The position numbers were made by a program, and so were the translations under genes. This document shows, in pieces, positions 52,241 to 62,915 of a stretch of DNA of 64,000 bases. This stretch comes from Micrasema longulum (Eukaryota; Arthropoda; Insecta; Trichoptera; Brachycentridae): positions 62,001 to 126,000 of the forward strand of contig JAGVSM010003431.1 of assembly GCA_022494885.1 (NCBI GenBank), given 5' to 3'. A model generated the notes under the pieces. The model saw only the letters and a list, made by a program, of their open reading frames with translations. It did no database searches and was not told the origin of the DNA. Position 1 is the first letter of the stretch; every line of letters starts with the position of its first letter.

Positions 52241-52379
52241 CATACATACATTTTTTTGTGTTGGGGTCAAACTCGCGTAATTCAATTGATGATACAGAAT
52301 ATGCCCCCCCCTCAATTAAAAGGACAATGTCTACATTGGAATTCAGAAAACCTATTACTAATGTTAATACTTTAAAGGG

Positions 52380-52970
52380 TTGGAGAATGTTTTTAGGAAA
52401 ACATGATGGAAATCTAGAGGTTTACAGCTCGTGATCTGTCATTGGCTGGTTCAAATAATTACAAAAAAATATTACTTTATCGCAAAAATTAAATAACTAA
52501 TTCACGGTTTAAACAAAAAAAAAATCTGTATATGAATACATTTAATTTATATATTTTTATTTTCTATATTTACTTAACTGATTAATTATTTTATTATATT
52601 TAATAATTTATCAAGCATTTATCTACATGCAGGTACTTTTGATTTGATATTATTTACTTTACTGAAAATTATTTTTTTAAAACTGTATTTGCATATTTTG
52701 GATTGATGTATTTTTGTTTCATATGTCAACAAATTATTTTTCAATTACCTGTTATATTATTGACGACTGATCGCGTAAGAATTTATTTGCAAAATGGTTT
52801 TGCTGTTTCATTTCATTTATTTATTTTTACTTACATTGAGAACATTACAGAGTATCCAATTAATTCTCAACACATTACAAAAGATACATGTAATCTTAAT
52901 GACTCCCGAGGGGGTGAAATCCAGTCTTTTGTCTACGAATATTTGGACAAACTCAAATATTGTTACAAAA
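52380..52970. mobile_element. FB-A in two separated parts
   Basis: 52380-52460 has TTGGAGAATGTTTTTAGG, TGATCTGTCATTGGCTGGTT. 52895-52970 has GACTCCCGAGGGGGTGAAAT, CCAGTC, TTGGACAAACTCAAATATTG. About 430 bases of AT-rich sequence lie between, probably an insertion. Confidence 0.5.
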
Positions 52971-52984
52971 GATACATATAAGAT

Positions 52985-53022
52985 TTATATAGAAAAGAGA
53001 AAAGAGAAAAAAAAAAGAAAGT
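52985..53022 (+). repeat. Purine-only tract
   Basis: AGAAAAGAGAAAAGAGAAAA and following A/G bases, with no fixed period. Confidence 0.6.
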
Positions 53023-53167
53023 AAATTGTCATGTAAAATTGACATACATATTACAATTTTGAAATTGCCCTCCTAAGAGTAATCCCACTGTCATGAAATA
53101 TATCGACATCCGAGGCGATACGATTGAATAACACGATTGCTCTACACTCTGTTATATAAATTATATT

Positions 53168-53345
53168 GGCGGCCTCCGTGGTGTAGTGGTCAAGACGCTT
53201 GACTCACGCACGGAAGGTTCCGGGTTCGATTCCCGGTGAGAACACAAAAATTTTAAAATGTGATTTTTCTCAAGACTGGGTGTTTTGTGATGTAATTCAC
53301 CACTGTAATTGGGCCTCCTGGCCTGTTGTGGTGCTAAAATAAGTA
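53168..53345 (+). mobile_element. SINE-B, best copy
   Basis: Head GGCGGCCTCCGTGGTGTAGT, GGTCAAGACGCTTGACTCAC, GGAAGGTTCCGGGTTCGATT, CCCGGTGAGAACAC with a perfect 5-bp T-arm stem (CCGGG/CCCGG). Body TTTTTCTCAAGACTGGGTGT, TGTAATTCACCACTGTAATT, CCTCCTGGCCTGTTGTGG. The strong A and B boxes and lack of an acceptor stem mark it as a SINE, not a tRNA gene. Confidence 0.8.
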
Positions 53346-53387
53346 TAAGTATGAAATAAAATGTACTTTTTACTACTACTACAATCA

Positions 53388-53630
53388 TCACACCATTTCC
53401 CCGTAGGGGTAGGCAGGGAGGATGGACCGCCACACACGTCTATCATGATATGCATTCCTACCTTCTTTCACATTTATACATCTTGTCATACATTCTCTTC
53501 GGTTCTGTCTACTTTTGACATGACCAGACTTGAGATTTAAGTTTGTCTGATCATGCCGCGTCTTCCTTGGTCGTTCTCGTCCTGTTTATTCTTGCCATAT
53601 ATATTTGTTTTAACATTCTTTCGTCATTCA
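53388..53630 (-). mobile_element. LINE-R 3' end
   Basis: Complement of the LINE-R end: (TAC)n tail at 53376-53388, ATCACACCATTTCCCCGTAG, GGGTAGGCAGGGAGGATGG, CATTTATACATCTTGTCATA, CTACTTTTGACATGACCAGA, TGATCATGCCGCGTCTTCC. Matches 30525-30737 in reverse and extends further 5'. Confidence 0.7.
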
Positions 53631-53639
53631 TTCGTTATG

Positions 53640-54615
53640 TTTATGAAATAATAAATAAATAAATCATTAAATTACAACTGTCAAATTATAATTAAGTTAT
53701 TTTCATGTATGTAATGGAGTTACATATATTGTCAAATGAAAATTTGTCCTTTTTTGGGAGTATTGTATTTAAACATTATGATATACTCAGCTGACAGATA
53801 ATTGACTCGAAAATTGTGCGGATTGTATAAACAAAAGTGACTTATTTAAAGCGCAATGGAAATTTTAAGTGCAGGACGTTAAATATTGATATTACTAATA
53901 AACATTTCATGGAGATATTAATAGCAGGAATAGTCTCCCGCGAACAGAGAAGGTAAACCGGATACCCCTTTTATAACCCAATTTATTATTTTTTGATGTT
54001 CAAATGAAACGGCTTTGTTTACCTTGATGAATAAGAGCTCTCCGTGAATGGTTAAACAAAGAGACACCGGTCGTTGTGTGAAATCAACACATTCGAAGTA
54101 GGTCGTTTATTCAATAGTCTCAGAAATATGCTGGATTTTATTCAGAGAGTAAACATTGCTGCATAAGAAGTACAGTAATTTTGATTAAACACTCTAAGTA
54201 CTCTTTTTGATTACCAACTTATGAATTTGTTATCGAAATTCACAAACAAGTAAGAAAAAATATCCCGGGAAGCAAGGAAGGTATTTTGGAAAGCGCGGAA
54301 AATATCAATTAAAACTGTTTACCCGGAAAAAATTGAGATAAACTAAAAGAATAATAATAGATATCGTTATATCTTTGAAAAGGGTTAGCCATTTAAAAAT
54401 ATGATAAAAAGCGGAATTTTTACCAAATAAAAACGGAGCGACCTTCACAAAAAGTGGGAAAGTATTAAATATGCAACGACTTAACTCATGGGACTTAAGT
54501 GACTTAACTAATACGACATCCAAAAATTAAATTTTTGGTTTAGTTTAATAGTCTATTAACAAATGAAAAAACACTGAACATCCTCATTTTTGTTGGCTCT
54601 ACAGATAACTTATTT
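53640..54615. other. No gene seen
   Basis: AT-rich single-copy-looking DNA. Nothing recognised. Confidence 0.35.
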
Positions 54616-54619
54616 TCTA

Positions 54620-54770
54620 TAAGACGTGATGTGACCGCCTGCTGTGAGGTCGCTATGCGCCAGCACGCCGCGCCCGGCCGCAGGGCGCGGGAGGGCGAGA
54701 AGTCGAGTGGCTTGCGAGGAACTAGCACCCTGCAACGGATAAGATACACCGCAGCCAGTTTACGACTAGT
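54620..54770. other. Small CpG-rich island
   Basis: 54650-54700 (CAGCACGCCGCGCCCGGCCG, CAGGGCGCGGGAGGGCG) is the most GC- and CpG-rich segment of the window. No tRNA-like or LINE motif. It could be a promoter or first exon of a host gene on either strand, or a compact regulatory element. No adjacent coding frame supports a choice. Confidence 0.35.
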
Positions 54771-54774
54771 AGTG

Positions 54775-56135
54775 GATTTATAGCCACTATCTCGGACCTT
54801 GGGGGAGTAGCCACTATTTCATTTATTGGATCAATCTCTCGGGCGAGCTCTAGTGATTTTCCAGTGAATAAGTTATGTGTGAGATCAGCGCTAGGATACT
54901 TCGGCTTTTACTCTTCTCCAAAATACGTACGAAATTGTTTCGTAGAAATAAACTTCGATCAAATGTTGAGAGGTTTTATCGTCCAAAGAAATGCATTCGG
55001 GGATTGTCGTAGTAAACCTCATCTAAATCTTCAGTTCGTTTATTCGCTTCTGCTATTTAACTGAATGGGATTAAAAACATTTATTCAGGTGCATTTCTTT
55101 TTACGATAGAGTCGATTATATTTCGTTCCATTCCGAAAATGTATCTTTTTTCTCTATTTCAATACTCGGGTGAATAGATCTAGCTCGCTTTTGAATTTCT
55201 CATCTTACAAAACATCCACCTTTCAGATTGGGATAAAATACACATTATCAAGTATCCTTCTATGTTACTGTTTTAAATTTTTAAATTCTTAATGTACCGA
55301 CTAATAAAGTTTATTTATATTGTTTTCATCTTAAATCTTATAGGGTTTGTAATCAATTAAAAAAGTAAATATATTATAATTAAAATTATCGCATAACTCT
55401 AACTCTAAGTTATTAGAAAGTCGTAAATATTTCTAGTTTGCAGTCTAAAGATAGATGAACTACTATTTGGATTATCGCAAAAATATTTATTTCGTGTGCT
55501 CAATGAACTGTAACCTGACATACTTTTTTAGGTGATACAGGAACTATTTGAACTTTAAATGTGGTCAAAAAACATCTGACCGGTCACTAGACAAAAGTCG
55601 TTTTTCGGATGAATTTATAATAGATAAGTACAATTATTATAAAAAATAAATACAGCTTTGTAACTACAAGTTTTGAATGAGAGCAATATTTTGTCATTCA
55701 TAATGTTAAAAAAATGACAGGTAAGAATTTAATATTTAAATATGGTTGAGACCCAATTATATAATGACATGTTTTATAAACACGGAAGATGTGGAAATAT
55801 AGTCGAAATTCCCGAATTTCGTTAAAAAAGTTTTTTCAAACTCGTTATTTTGCTTAAAAAAACATAAGAGAAATTTTATAATCCCAGTGGAAACCATTTC
55901 CCTTTAGTACCGTAGTGTATTGATTTATTGCGGGCTTTATTTTGATATAACAACGTACAAATTAAAACGTGTTGTGTTAGGTGCTATGATATTCAAAACT
56001 ACGCACTTAAATTTACGACGCTGAATTCAAAGTTGGATGATTAATTAGCGCGGCTAGAGACAAAGTGTAACGAGTCGGAGTATCTGGAACAAAGTGGGAT
56101 GAGAAGGCGTCCTTCAAAATTAGCATTTTAGGGAA
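54775..56135. other. No gene seen
   Basis: 54850-55065 is slightly balanced and holds a 66-codon plus-strand frame without a recognised domain. The rest is AT-rich. Confidence 0.3.
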
Positions 56136-56139
56136 AACA

Positions 56140-56370
56140 CATGTTTTTGAAATATTCACCGACGTTTCCTGAGGAGCGAGGCCGCAGGAACCAGGAACCA
56201 GGAACCAGGAACACACACGGTACACAATGCGGTCGGGCACATATTCGCTCGGACTTCCGCGGTGAGATGGACAGCTTTACTCTGAATACAGTACACCGCG
56301 CAGCGCTGGCCGGAAATTGTAGCCAAATTATTTACTCTCAACTCTCTCTGATCCGTCGCTGAAATATTAT
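56140..56370. other. CpG-containing balanced patch
   Basis: Includes GAGCGAGGCCGCAGG, GCGGTCGGGCACATATTCGC, CTTCCGCGGTGAGATGGACA and CGCGCAGCGCTGGCCGG. A 73-codon frame exists on each strand, neither recognised. Similar in character to the 54.65 kb island. Confidence 0.3.
56186..56212 (+). repeat. Heptamer tandem repeat (AGGAACC)
   Basis: Nearly four perfect units of AGGAACC in a row within the CpG-containing patch. Confidence 0.85.
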
Positions 56371-56374
56371 TTGT

Positions 56375-57095
56375 CATGCTATATGCCGAGTCATAAATGA
56401 CTTGTATCTATACGGCTGTAAGACAATTCTGTTTATTTTGCCGGATCCTCATGCCGAAAACCAATATCGTTCTGTTGTCTTTACGGCTTAACCGAGCAAT
56501 AAGCATACGAAGCTTTAATAATGAGTGATTTCTTTGATAAGGATATTGAATATCATGATGTATTAATAATAAATATTTGTTATTGATAAAACGGATTTAT
56601 AAAGATCGGCTTAGAATAATTTTCCAGACATCTAAAGGTGAAAATTTGGATTTGCAAGAGGCTCAAGAACATTTTTTTGCCTAATGTAAAATACTAACAC
56701 TATTTCAATTATTTAGAGTGAAAACACTTCGAAACTTTGTTTTATAAAAAAACGTTTCATTAAGCTTTTGGTAGAGAAAATCTATTATAATACACCTGTA
56801 GGTAGGTGAAATATTGAATTATTATATGTATTTTCCAATTTGGCTATATAGAAATGACGAATATGAAATTGCTAATTTCCAACGATTACTTTTTATTATT
56901 AGGTTAATCACACGGAATGAATGGATGAAGTTAGAAGTGAGTATAGTCGATTGATTTTTCGATATTTTTTATTCATTTCACATAAATTTGTGGGTTTTTA
57001 AGATTTCCCTAAATATTAGAATTTTAGAGCCTTTTTCTTTTCGTTGTTAAAAACCGACTAGAAACCGATGCGGCAGAGAGCGGACCTTGTTAAAA
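56375..57095. other. No gene seen
   Basis: AT-rich, no recognised repeat. Confidence 0.35.
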
Positions 57096-57096
57096 T

Positions 57097-57262
57097 ATCG
57101 GGTTATGGTCCCGTGGCTTGGACTCACGGACCAAAGGTCCGTCGTCCGTATCCCACTCTACCCCAACTTGATTCCATTTTCTAATAGTGAGTTATTTACA
57201 ACTCGTTGAAAACAAAATATTGGGGTAAATCATAAGAACGCAAATATTTCTTTTAATTTAAA
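57097..57262 (+). mobile_element. SINE-C copy
   Basis: TCGGGTTATGGTCCCGTGGC, GACTCACGGACCAAAGGTCC, CCCACTCTACCCCAACTTGA, TTTCTAATAGTGAGTTATTT, ACAACTCGTTGAAAAC, GGGTAAATCATAAGAACGC, A-rich tail. About ten bases of the head are deleted. Confidence 0.75.
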
Positions 57263-57271
57263 AAAAAAAAA

Positions 57272-57362
57272 GAAAGGGAAATAAGTTGAGGCAAAACGGG
57301 GTTCGAGCCTTAACATTTTAACCGGAGTCCGCGATACTACCTACGGGACCACAACTCGAATC
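57272..57362 (-). mobile_element. SINE-C head, inverted next to a plus copy
   Basis: GTTGAGGCAAAACGGGGTTC, GAGCCTTAACATTTTAACCG, GAGTCCGCGATACTACCTAC, GGGACCACAACTCGAA is the complement of a SINE-C head. It faces the plus copy tail to tail. Confidence 0.6.
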
Positions 57363-57404
57363 ATATCCATCCGAAATAACCGATGTATATTTATCAACAA
57401 TATT

Positions 57405-57735
57405 TTGAGTTTGTCAAAATTTTTGTAGACAAGGACTGGATTCAACTCCCTGGGGAGCTGTTAACATTAACATATTACAACAGAGATAAATAACATTTTA
57501 AAGAAGGTAATATAGAAGTCTAGGCATCTACAGGCCTTATGACCTGTCATTGGTTGGTCACTTAAACCAGCCAATAACAGGTCATAAGCCCTGTCGATGC
57601 CTAGACTTCTATATTACAATTATTATCACTTAAACCAGCCAATGACAGGTCATAAGCCCTGTAGATGCCTAGACTTCTATATTACCTTCTCTGAAATGTT
57701 CTTTATCTGTGTTGTAATATGTTAATGTATATTTA
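57405..57735. mobile_element. Foldback element FB-A with a duplicated arm
   Basis: Left arm 57405-57545 (TTTGTAGACAAGGACTGGAT, CTCCCTGGGGAGCTGTTAAC, TCTAGGCATCTACAGGCC) and an inverted right arm at 57640-57735. An extra inverted copy of CACTTAAACCAGCCAATAAC through AGACTTCTATATTAC lies at 57550-57617, so the right arm is partly doubled. The cleanest long copy of the family. Confidence 0.7.
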
Positions 57736-57739
57736 TATG

Positions 57740-58248
57740 ACTACAGTACTTTTACAAAATAATTGATTTATTGGTTTTGATGAGAATCAAACTAGTTGCA
57801 AAGTCAACGTAAGTATTTGTACTTTTTAACCAACTCTAGCAGTTTCCGACATCATCACTTAACCAAATCGCGTGCTAACATTTCTTTGTTGGATTTCTAT
57901 AGGGGAGAGGTGTTTTGTCTATCAAATACATCACAGAAACAAATGCATCCCTCGCTCGGATGTGTAGATACTGTTGTTACTACAAATTGCACGCAAATTG
58001 TTGCAGCCTCTACGAACGCTAACGTAACAAAATGACGCTTTGATTTAGTGCCTTGAATCAGTTCCATTCGATAGACCCCTGTTAAAGCTCGCTTTTTTAA
58101 CACAGAATTGAAAACACAAACGAAACGTTTTGGTGATGAAAATAAAACCGAAGAAAAGCATTTTTTCAAAACTAAACTTCTCTTTATTGATAAGTAATTA
58201 AGCAAATTAATAAAACACATTAGAACACAAATGACCATACAATAACAA
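57740..58248. other. No gene seen
   Basis: 57890-58130 is somewhat balanced, with unrecognised frames on both strands. Nothing else noted. Confidence 0.3.
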
Positions 58249-58249
58249 C

Positions 58250-59040
58250 AACAACAAACCATCACGCCGTTTCCTCGTAAGGGTAGGCAGCGAGGATATA
58301 ACGCCACATCACTCTATCTTTGCATACAGATCTCGGTTCCTTTACATTCATACATCTTATCATGCACGCGCGCTGATTATTCCGACTTTTTTTATTTATT
58401 TAACTTTTTGTATATAATTTTATTTGTAAATTGGCGAGCTTATTGCCAAGTGGCAATTTCTTCCACCCAACCAATAAAATAAAAGTTTTATTTTTATAAT
58501 TCAAGTTACAGAACATATTCGATAGAAAAAAAACTGTTATATTTGTTTATAAATGACCTTAAATCAAAACTATTACTCAATGGGAAAAAGGAAAAAAGAG
58601 AAAAAGGAAAGGAGGAGAGATTAAGGAAGAGAAAGAAGATGTTTCTTCAGACGCGATTTAAACAGAGATAATGTAGTAACATGTCCATCTTCAAGTATTT
58701 GTTGGATTTGGTCGTGCCATGTCTTTCTCGGTCTTCCTCAATTTCTGCGCCCATCAACATTTACGTCCTGAATATTCTTAGCTGTTCTTTCGCTGTCCAT
58801 TCGCTCTACATGTGCAAACCAGCGCAGAGCTCCTTTCTTGATTTTGTCGATAGTGCTTATCTCAGCCTTACATAATGTACGGATCTCAACATTTGCGCAT
58901 CTTTCGTACATAGTTTTACTCGACATTCGCCTGAGAGATCGCATTTCGACAGCATTCAGCCTACTTTCATCCTTGTTTTTCCAAGTCCATACTTTGCACC
59001 ATACAGCATACATATAAAATGTATGCTCGCTCAAAAATTA
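58250..59040 (-). pseudogene. LINE-R ORF2 C-terminus, interrupted by another LINE
   Basis: The minus-strand frame 58738-59034 reads SRLNAVEMRSLRRMSSKTMY, ERCANVEIRTLC, KGALRWFAHVERMDSERTAK and DVNVDGRRN, the classic post-RT C-terminal region (E-M-x-x-L-R-R, R-W-x-G-H-V-E-R-M). It continues over GRPRKTWHDQIQQILEDGHV, is broken at 58681, and resumes at 58392 with a CMxRCMNV, DRVMWRYILAAYPYEE end and a (GTT)n tail at 58240-58255. G in GHVERM is A here. Confidence 0.75.
58393..58681 (-). mobile_element. CR1-like LINE tail nested in LINE-R
   Basis: Minus strand: purine-poor/T-C-rich stretch, then TGGTTGGGTGGAAGAAATTG, a perfect ATTGCC-ACTT-GGCAAT hairpin (58445-58460), AAGCTCGCC and TTAAATAAATAAAAAAAG. 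It interrupts LINE-R between GGACATGT and AAGTCGGAATAATC, which are adjacent in the 30.5 kb copy apart from a few bases. Confidence 0.65.
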
Positions 59041-59264
59041 TTTTAACACAGTCGACTTGACTTTGATCAGTCAAATGTTGTACGAGAGTTTCTTTTTGAG
59101 TTTTGCATACAGGGACATAGAGGACGCCACGAATCATAAATCATTGTTAAAAATAAACTTTCATCTTTAGTTAACCTCAATCCTAAGTCTCAGTGCGGTA
59201 GTATTGTGTTGTAGCTATGGCAAATTGTCAAAGGCAATCACCAAGGTAAACGTCGATGCTGGTT

Positions 59265-59440
59265 TTTGTTCCGTAGCTAGTCTTGTGGACTCACAGATCA
59301 CAGGTCCAACTTTACCCAAACTTGATTTACATTTTCTAATAGTAAGTTAATTACAACTATTTGTGAATGGCTCCAAAATTGAAATATTTGAGTGAATCAT
59401 AAGAACCCAAATATATATTTTTATATTAAAAAAAGAAAAA
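59265..59440 (+). mobile_element. SINE-C, older copy
   Basis: GTTCCGTAGCTAGTCTTGTG, GACTCACAGATCACAGG, CCAAACTTGATTTACATTTT, CTAATAGTAAGTTAATTAC, TGAAATATTTGAGTGAATCA, TAAGAACCCAAATATAT. The B box is deleted. Confidence 0.65.
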
Positions 59441-59559
59441 CGTCAAATAAACTTCTCTAAAAATAAAATATTTTTATCAATATACTCTGCTTGGCCAGGT
59501 TAAGAAGTCTTTATAACGCGTTTTATCATTCTTTTGATATTAGTTATAACCACTATGGT

Positions 59560-60530
59560 TGCTTCTGCATTGCGTACCTCAAGGTAGTATTCTAGGACCA
59601 ATCTTATTCTTAATCTACATAAATGATCTGTGCCATTTAAACATTGATGGTTATGTTATAAGTTTTGCTGATGACACCGTTCTATTGTTCAAAGATTAGA
59701 CATGGAAAGAAACATATGAAAAAGTTGAAAAATATCTGAATGTAGTAAAGGCATGGCTAGATACTAATTACTTAACTCTAAATACATCTAAAACTTAATT
59801 CATTCCATTTCAAATCAGTTGTAGAAACTATTCACAAAATGTTTATCTTAACGTTAAGCTACATAATGATAATTGTTTTCAGAGTGCTTATTGTAATTGG
59901 CCAATATTCGATAGGACAGGCAATGTCAAATACTTAGGAGTTATTATTGACAAGCGGAAACAGCAGATTGAAAATATTACAAATAAACTTAAAAGACTAA
60001 TGTATATATTCAAAACTATTCGAAATATAATTAATATACAGGAACTTTAAAAGGTTTATTTTGCATTGTGCCAATCAATTTTGGAGTGCGGTATAATCGG
60101 ATGGGGTGGTGCGAGTGACACAGTTTTAAATGGTGTATTTGTTGCACAAAAATCCATTATTAAAATAATACTGAGTCCCGATATAGACATCTACAGAAGA
60201 AATATTCCACAAATCACAATTTATGACACCAAAACAATACTTACTTACAGATTCAAAAACTACTCTTACTCAAATGAAAAACATAATCCCTACAGTACAA
60301 ATGATACAATCACTAGATCCTCAGACAAAGACAACTTAAACAAATACAAACTAATACCACTTTCGGACAAAAAGATTTTGAGTATTATTTAATTAAAATC
60401 TATAATCACCTTCCACTATCTATTAAAACAATTAGTAAGGAGAAAATGTTCAAAAAGGCTATAAAAAAATGGATAGTGGAGCTAGGTAGAAGAAAAATGG
60501 ATTGTCTCATTCGCCCAAACCTATATTTTT
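59560..60530 (+). pseudogene. CR1/jockey-like LINE reverse transcriptase, nearly continuous frame
   Basis: From 59577 one frame runs about 270 codons with only three stops (TAG near 59697, TAA near 59797 and 60049): [32 protein letters not shown] with the catalytic ADD, WLDTNYLTLNTSKT, VKYLGVIIDK, LKRLMYIFKTIRNIINIQEL, YFALCQSILECGIIGWGGAS and YRRNIPQ. A frameshift near 60378 leads to IKIYNHLPLSIKTISK and AIKKWIVELGRRK. Same family as 5984-6535. 5' truncated before RT motif B; a reversed LINE tail abuts its 3' end. Confidence 0.8.
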
Positions 60531-60900
60531 TATTTTTTTATATTTTTATTTTATTTTTTATTTATTTTTTATTTATTTATTTAGTTCTATGTAACATAGT
60601 CTAATATATATTTACAACACAATATTTACATCTAGACTTATTCTAACATTATTTATCACTATTATACACTTAATATCCTAATTTATAATATTAACTGTTT
60701 TATATGTACATTTTCATTAATTATATTCACTATTTACACTATATACTACCTAATATTTTTCACATATATACTTTTTACATTTAATTTTGAATATATTTAC
60801 ATTAATTTCATTTTTTATGCTTTCTGGCATTTCTTCAAATAGTTGTATTGCCTTGTACATAAGGCAGTTCTGGGACAATAAATCAACTACTCCACAATTG
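60531..60900 (-). mobile_element. LINE 3' end, family F, copy 2
   Basis: A long (TTTA/TTTTTA)n run at 60531-60590 is the reversed tail. Then CTATGTAACATAGTC, ACAACACAATATTTACATCT, ATTTATCACTATTATACACT as at 11.6 kb, and further to GCAGTTCTGGGACAATAAAT. It gives the longer form of family F. Confidence 0.55.
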
Positions 60901-60984
60901 TATAGCTCATGTTAGGTTTTTGTTTTTATTTATTGTGCGTTTTGTAATATAAAAAATATATAGATGTACATAAATTAATTATTA

Positions 60985-61200
60985 TTATTGATTTATTTGA
61001 CGAACTTATGTAGTCCATTCTAATGATGGTAAATACAATTTCTTATAGTTAATACAAATAAATAAAATTAATGCTAGGACAAAAAAAATAAAAATGACTA
61101 CCTCAAGATCCGGTCTATCTTAGTAAATTTTTAAATCTATTAAGACTTACAACAAAAAAGTCCAGATCTTGTCTCGAGTTATAAACATAAATATGTCGTG
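60985..61200 (-). mobile_element. LINE 3' end, family I, copy 2
   Basis: TTGACGAACTTATGTAGTCC, ATTCTAATGATGG, AAATACAATTTCTTA, CAAGATCCGG, AAAAAGTCCAGATCTTGTCT match 35505-35700. Confidence 0.55.
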
Positions 61201-61234
61201 TTTAAAACTGTCTGAACATTTTGTTAACTATTTC

Positions 61235-61345
61235 TGTTTATTAGGTAAGTCTTCTTTGTTTATTCTCAAATGTAAAAATATTTAAAAAAAAACTATATTG
61301 TTAAGTGTCCTCGGCACGGGTAACCAGTGAGGTCACATTATTTTT
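61235..61345 (-). mobile_element. Relic of the hammerhead-associated element, no ribozyme
   Basis: The minus strand has AATGTGACCTCACTGGTTAC, CCGTGCCGAGGACACTTAA, the GC motif of 30.9 kb, then AT-rich sequence. The hammerhead expected about 80 bases on is not present. Confidence 0.4.
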
Positions 61346-61544
61346 ATTATTAATTATAGTTTGCAAGACATTAAATATGAATAAATAAATAGCATGTGAT
61401 GTTGACAACCTTATCTCTCTAAGTCCTAGATTTACCACATCTTCCATTCTGGAAAGCGTTTATATATTTTTATTTTGTTTGTGTAAAAAAAGTTTTTTGG
61501 TTGTACCTATATTATTTAGATATATTTATTTATAAAGATGTTAG

Positions 61545-61680
61545 ACTCACTTTGTTTCTTTGTTGTTCCGAATACGTGCTTTTTATAAAAAAAAAATATT
61601 TAAGTCCCAAACTGAGTTGCAGTAGCACCTGGGAATGTATTTCATATGTATTATACTTTGTATTATTAGATTTATAAAGA
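61545..61680 (-). repeat. Dispersed repeat E, copy 3
   Basis: The complement contains GAACAACAAAGAAAC, AAGTCCCAAACTGAGTTGCA reading in reverse as CAACTCAGTTTGGGACTT, and CATTCCCAGGTGCTACTGC. Same order as the copies at 3.0 and 5.4 kb. Confidence 0.5.
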
Positions 61681-61747
61681 AAAAATATTTTTAAAAAAAA
61701 GCTTTCTTTTCAACAGAAGATAGAGGTTTTTTAAAATAGAGAATAAG

Positions 61748-62175
61748 TAGGTCTAGGGGGTCAGGGCATTTACGTAAAGTGATCAATTACAAGGGTGATA
61801 TTCTGAATCTTCTCTATTCCCTAGAGAGTCTTAGGATTTTATTTTTTAAAAGTGAAGACACTTTGCTTCATATAATGGCCACATTGATGATTAAACGTCA
61901 AATGCTATAAAAAAAACGTAAAAAAAAGGAACACGGTTCAGTCAATTCAACCTTAAATAATTATTTGCTTCGGGCAATACTTAAGATCGTTATAATGTTC
62001 ATAATGAAAAATATCGTGTTTGATTTCACGTGTTCATATTTATTCGACGTAAAATCATCAGTGTGGCCAGGAATAAAGCATGCAAAATATTAAAATACCA
62101 AAATTAATTACTCTCTAGGGGGTAGAAAAGATTAAGATTGGCACCCCAGGTCATAATCGCTATAAATGCCTAGAC
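61748..62175. mobile_element. Foldback element FB-B, complete copy
   Basis: Left arm: GGGTCAGGGCATTTACG, CTATTCCCTAGAGAG, TGGCCACATTGATGATTAAA, CGTCAAAT. Right arm (inverted): GACGTAAAATCATCAGTGTG, GCCAGG, CTCTCTAGGGGGTAG, ACCCCAGGTCATAATCGC, AAATGCCTAGAC. About 430 bp and no frame. Together with 412-1245 it defines the family. Confidence 0.65.
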
Positions 62176-62910
62176 TTTAATTTTCAAAAGTTGAAATAAT
62201 ATATTTAAATTAACAAATAAAAATACAATATAACAACTAAATACAATTTTTTACATTAATCAAATACATATATTTACATTGATGTTTCCCATCAAAGAAA
62301 TAAACAATTCTTGTGTAAATGATGGAGAGTGACGTCTTACATTAGTTTATTTTATTATAATTAATAATATTCTTAAGATAAAATACATAAATTACAAAAA
62401 AGATATAAACGATGTTTTTAATCAGTGTTACATAAAGAAGAATTATAGATGTAATGTACGATGATTTCGGTATAATCAAAACATTTTAAAGACTTTATTT
62501 TTACAGGTTAACTTAATCTAAACGTTCTTCATGATATAGTTAAAACATAAGCGAAAAATTCCAATAAGATTCATAGACCCTAAAAATACTTTAGTATAAA
62601 AGGGGTAATGTTTGGTTAGATAATTGACACTCCCCATTTATCTTTTTAAAAGAAAGATAGCCCTAAAATCGGGATAGTGATGGATGAATGGCTAATAAAT
62701 CGTACATCTATCATATAAATTCAGATAAAATTTACGGAGCGAATGGATAAAAATAAAATATTAATGCAATGTCAAATAATTTCCAACCAATTAATTATAG
62801 AGAATAAATTATTAAAGATAAATTATTTATTATGCGGATTAAACAATTATTAATTACAAATGATACATAAGTTTTGCCTGTGTCGAGGATGATGAAGAAA
62901 ACAGTTGAGT
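62176..62910. other. No gene seen
   Basis: AT-rich, no recognised repeat. Confidence 0.35.
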
Positions 62911-62915
62911 GTGAA

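Noticed and set aside
53168..53242. Possible tRNA gene (strong A and B boxes, perfect T arm)
   Set aside because: No pairing acceptor stem, and the same head with the same downstream body recurs at 10.3, 13.8, 20.2, 46.4 and 47.3 kb, so it is a SINE head.
57897..58307. 136-codon minus-strand frame as a gene
   Set aside because: Its start overlaps the LINE-R 3' end and the remainder has no recognised domain.
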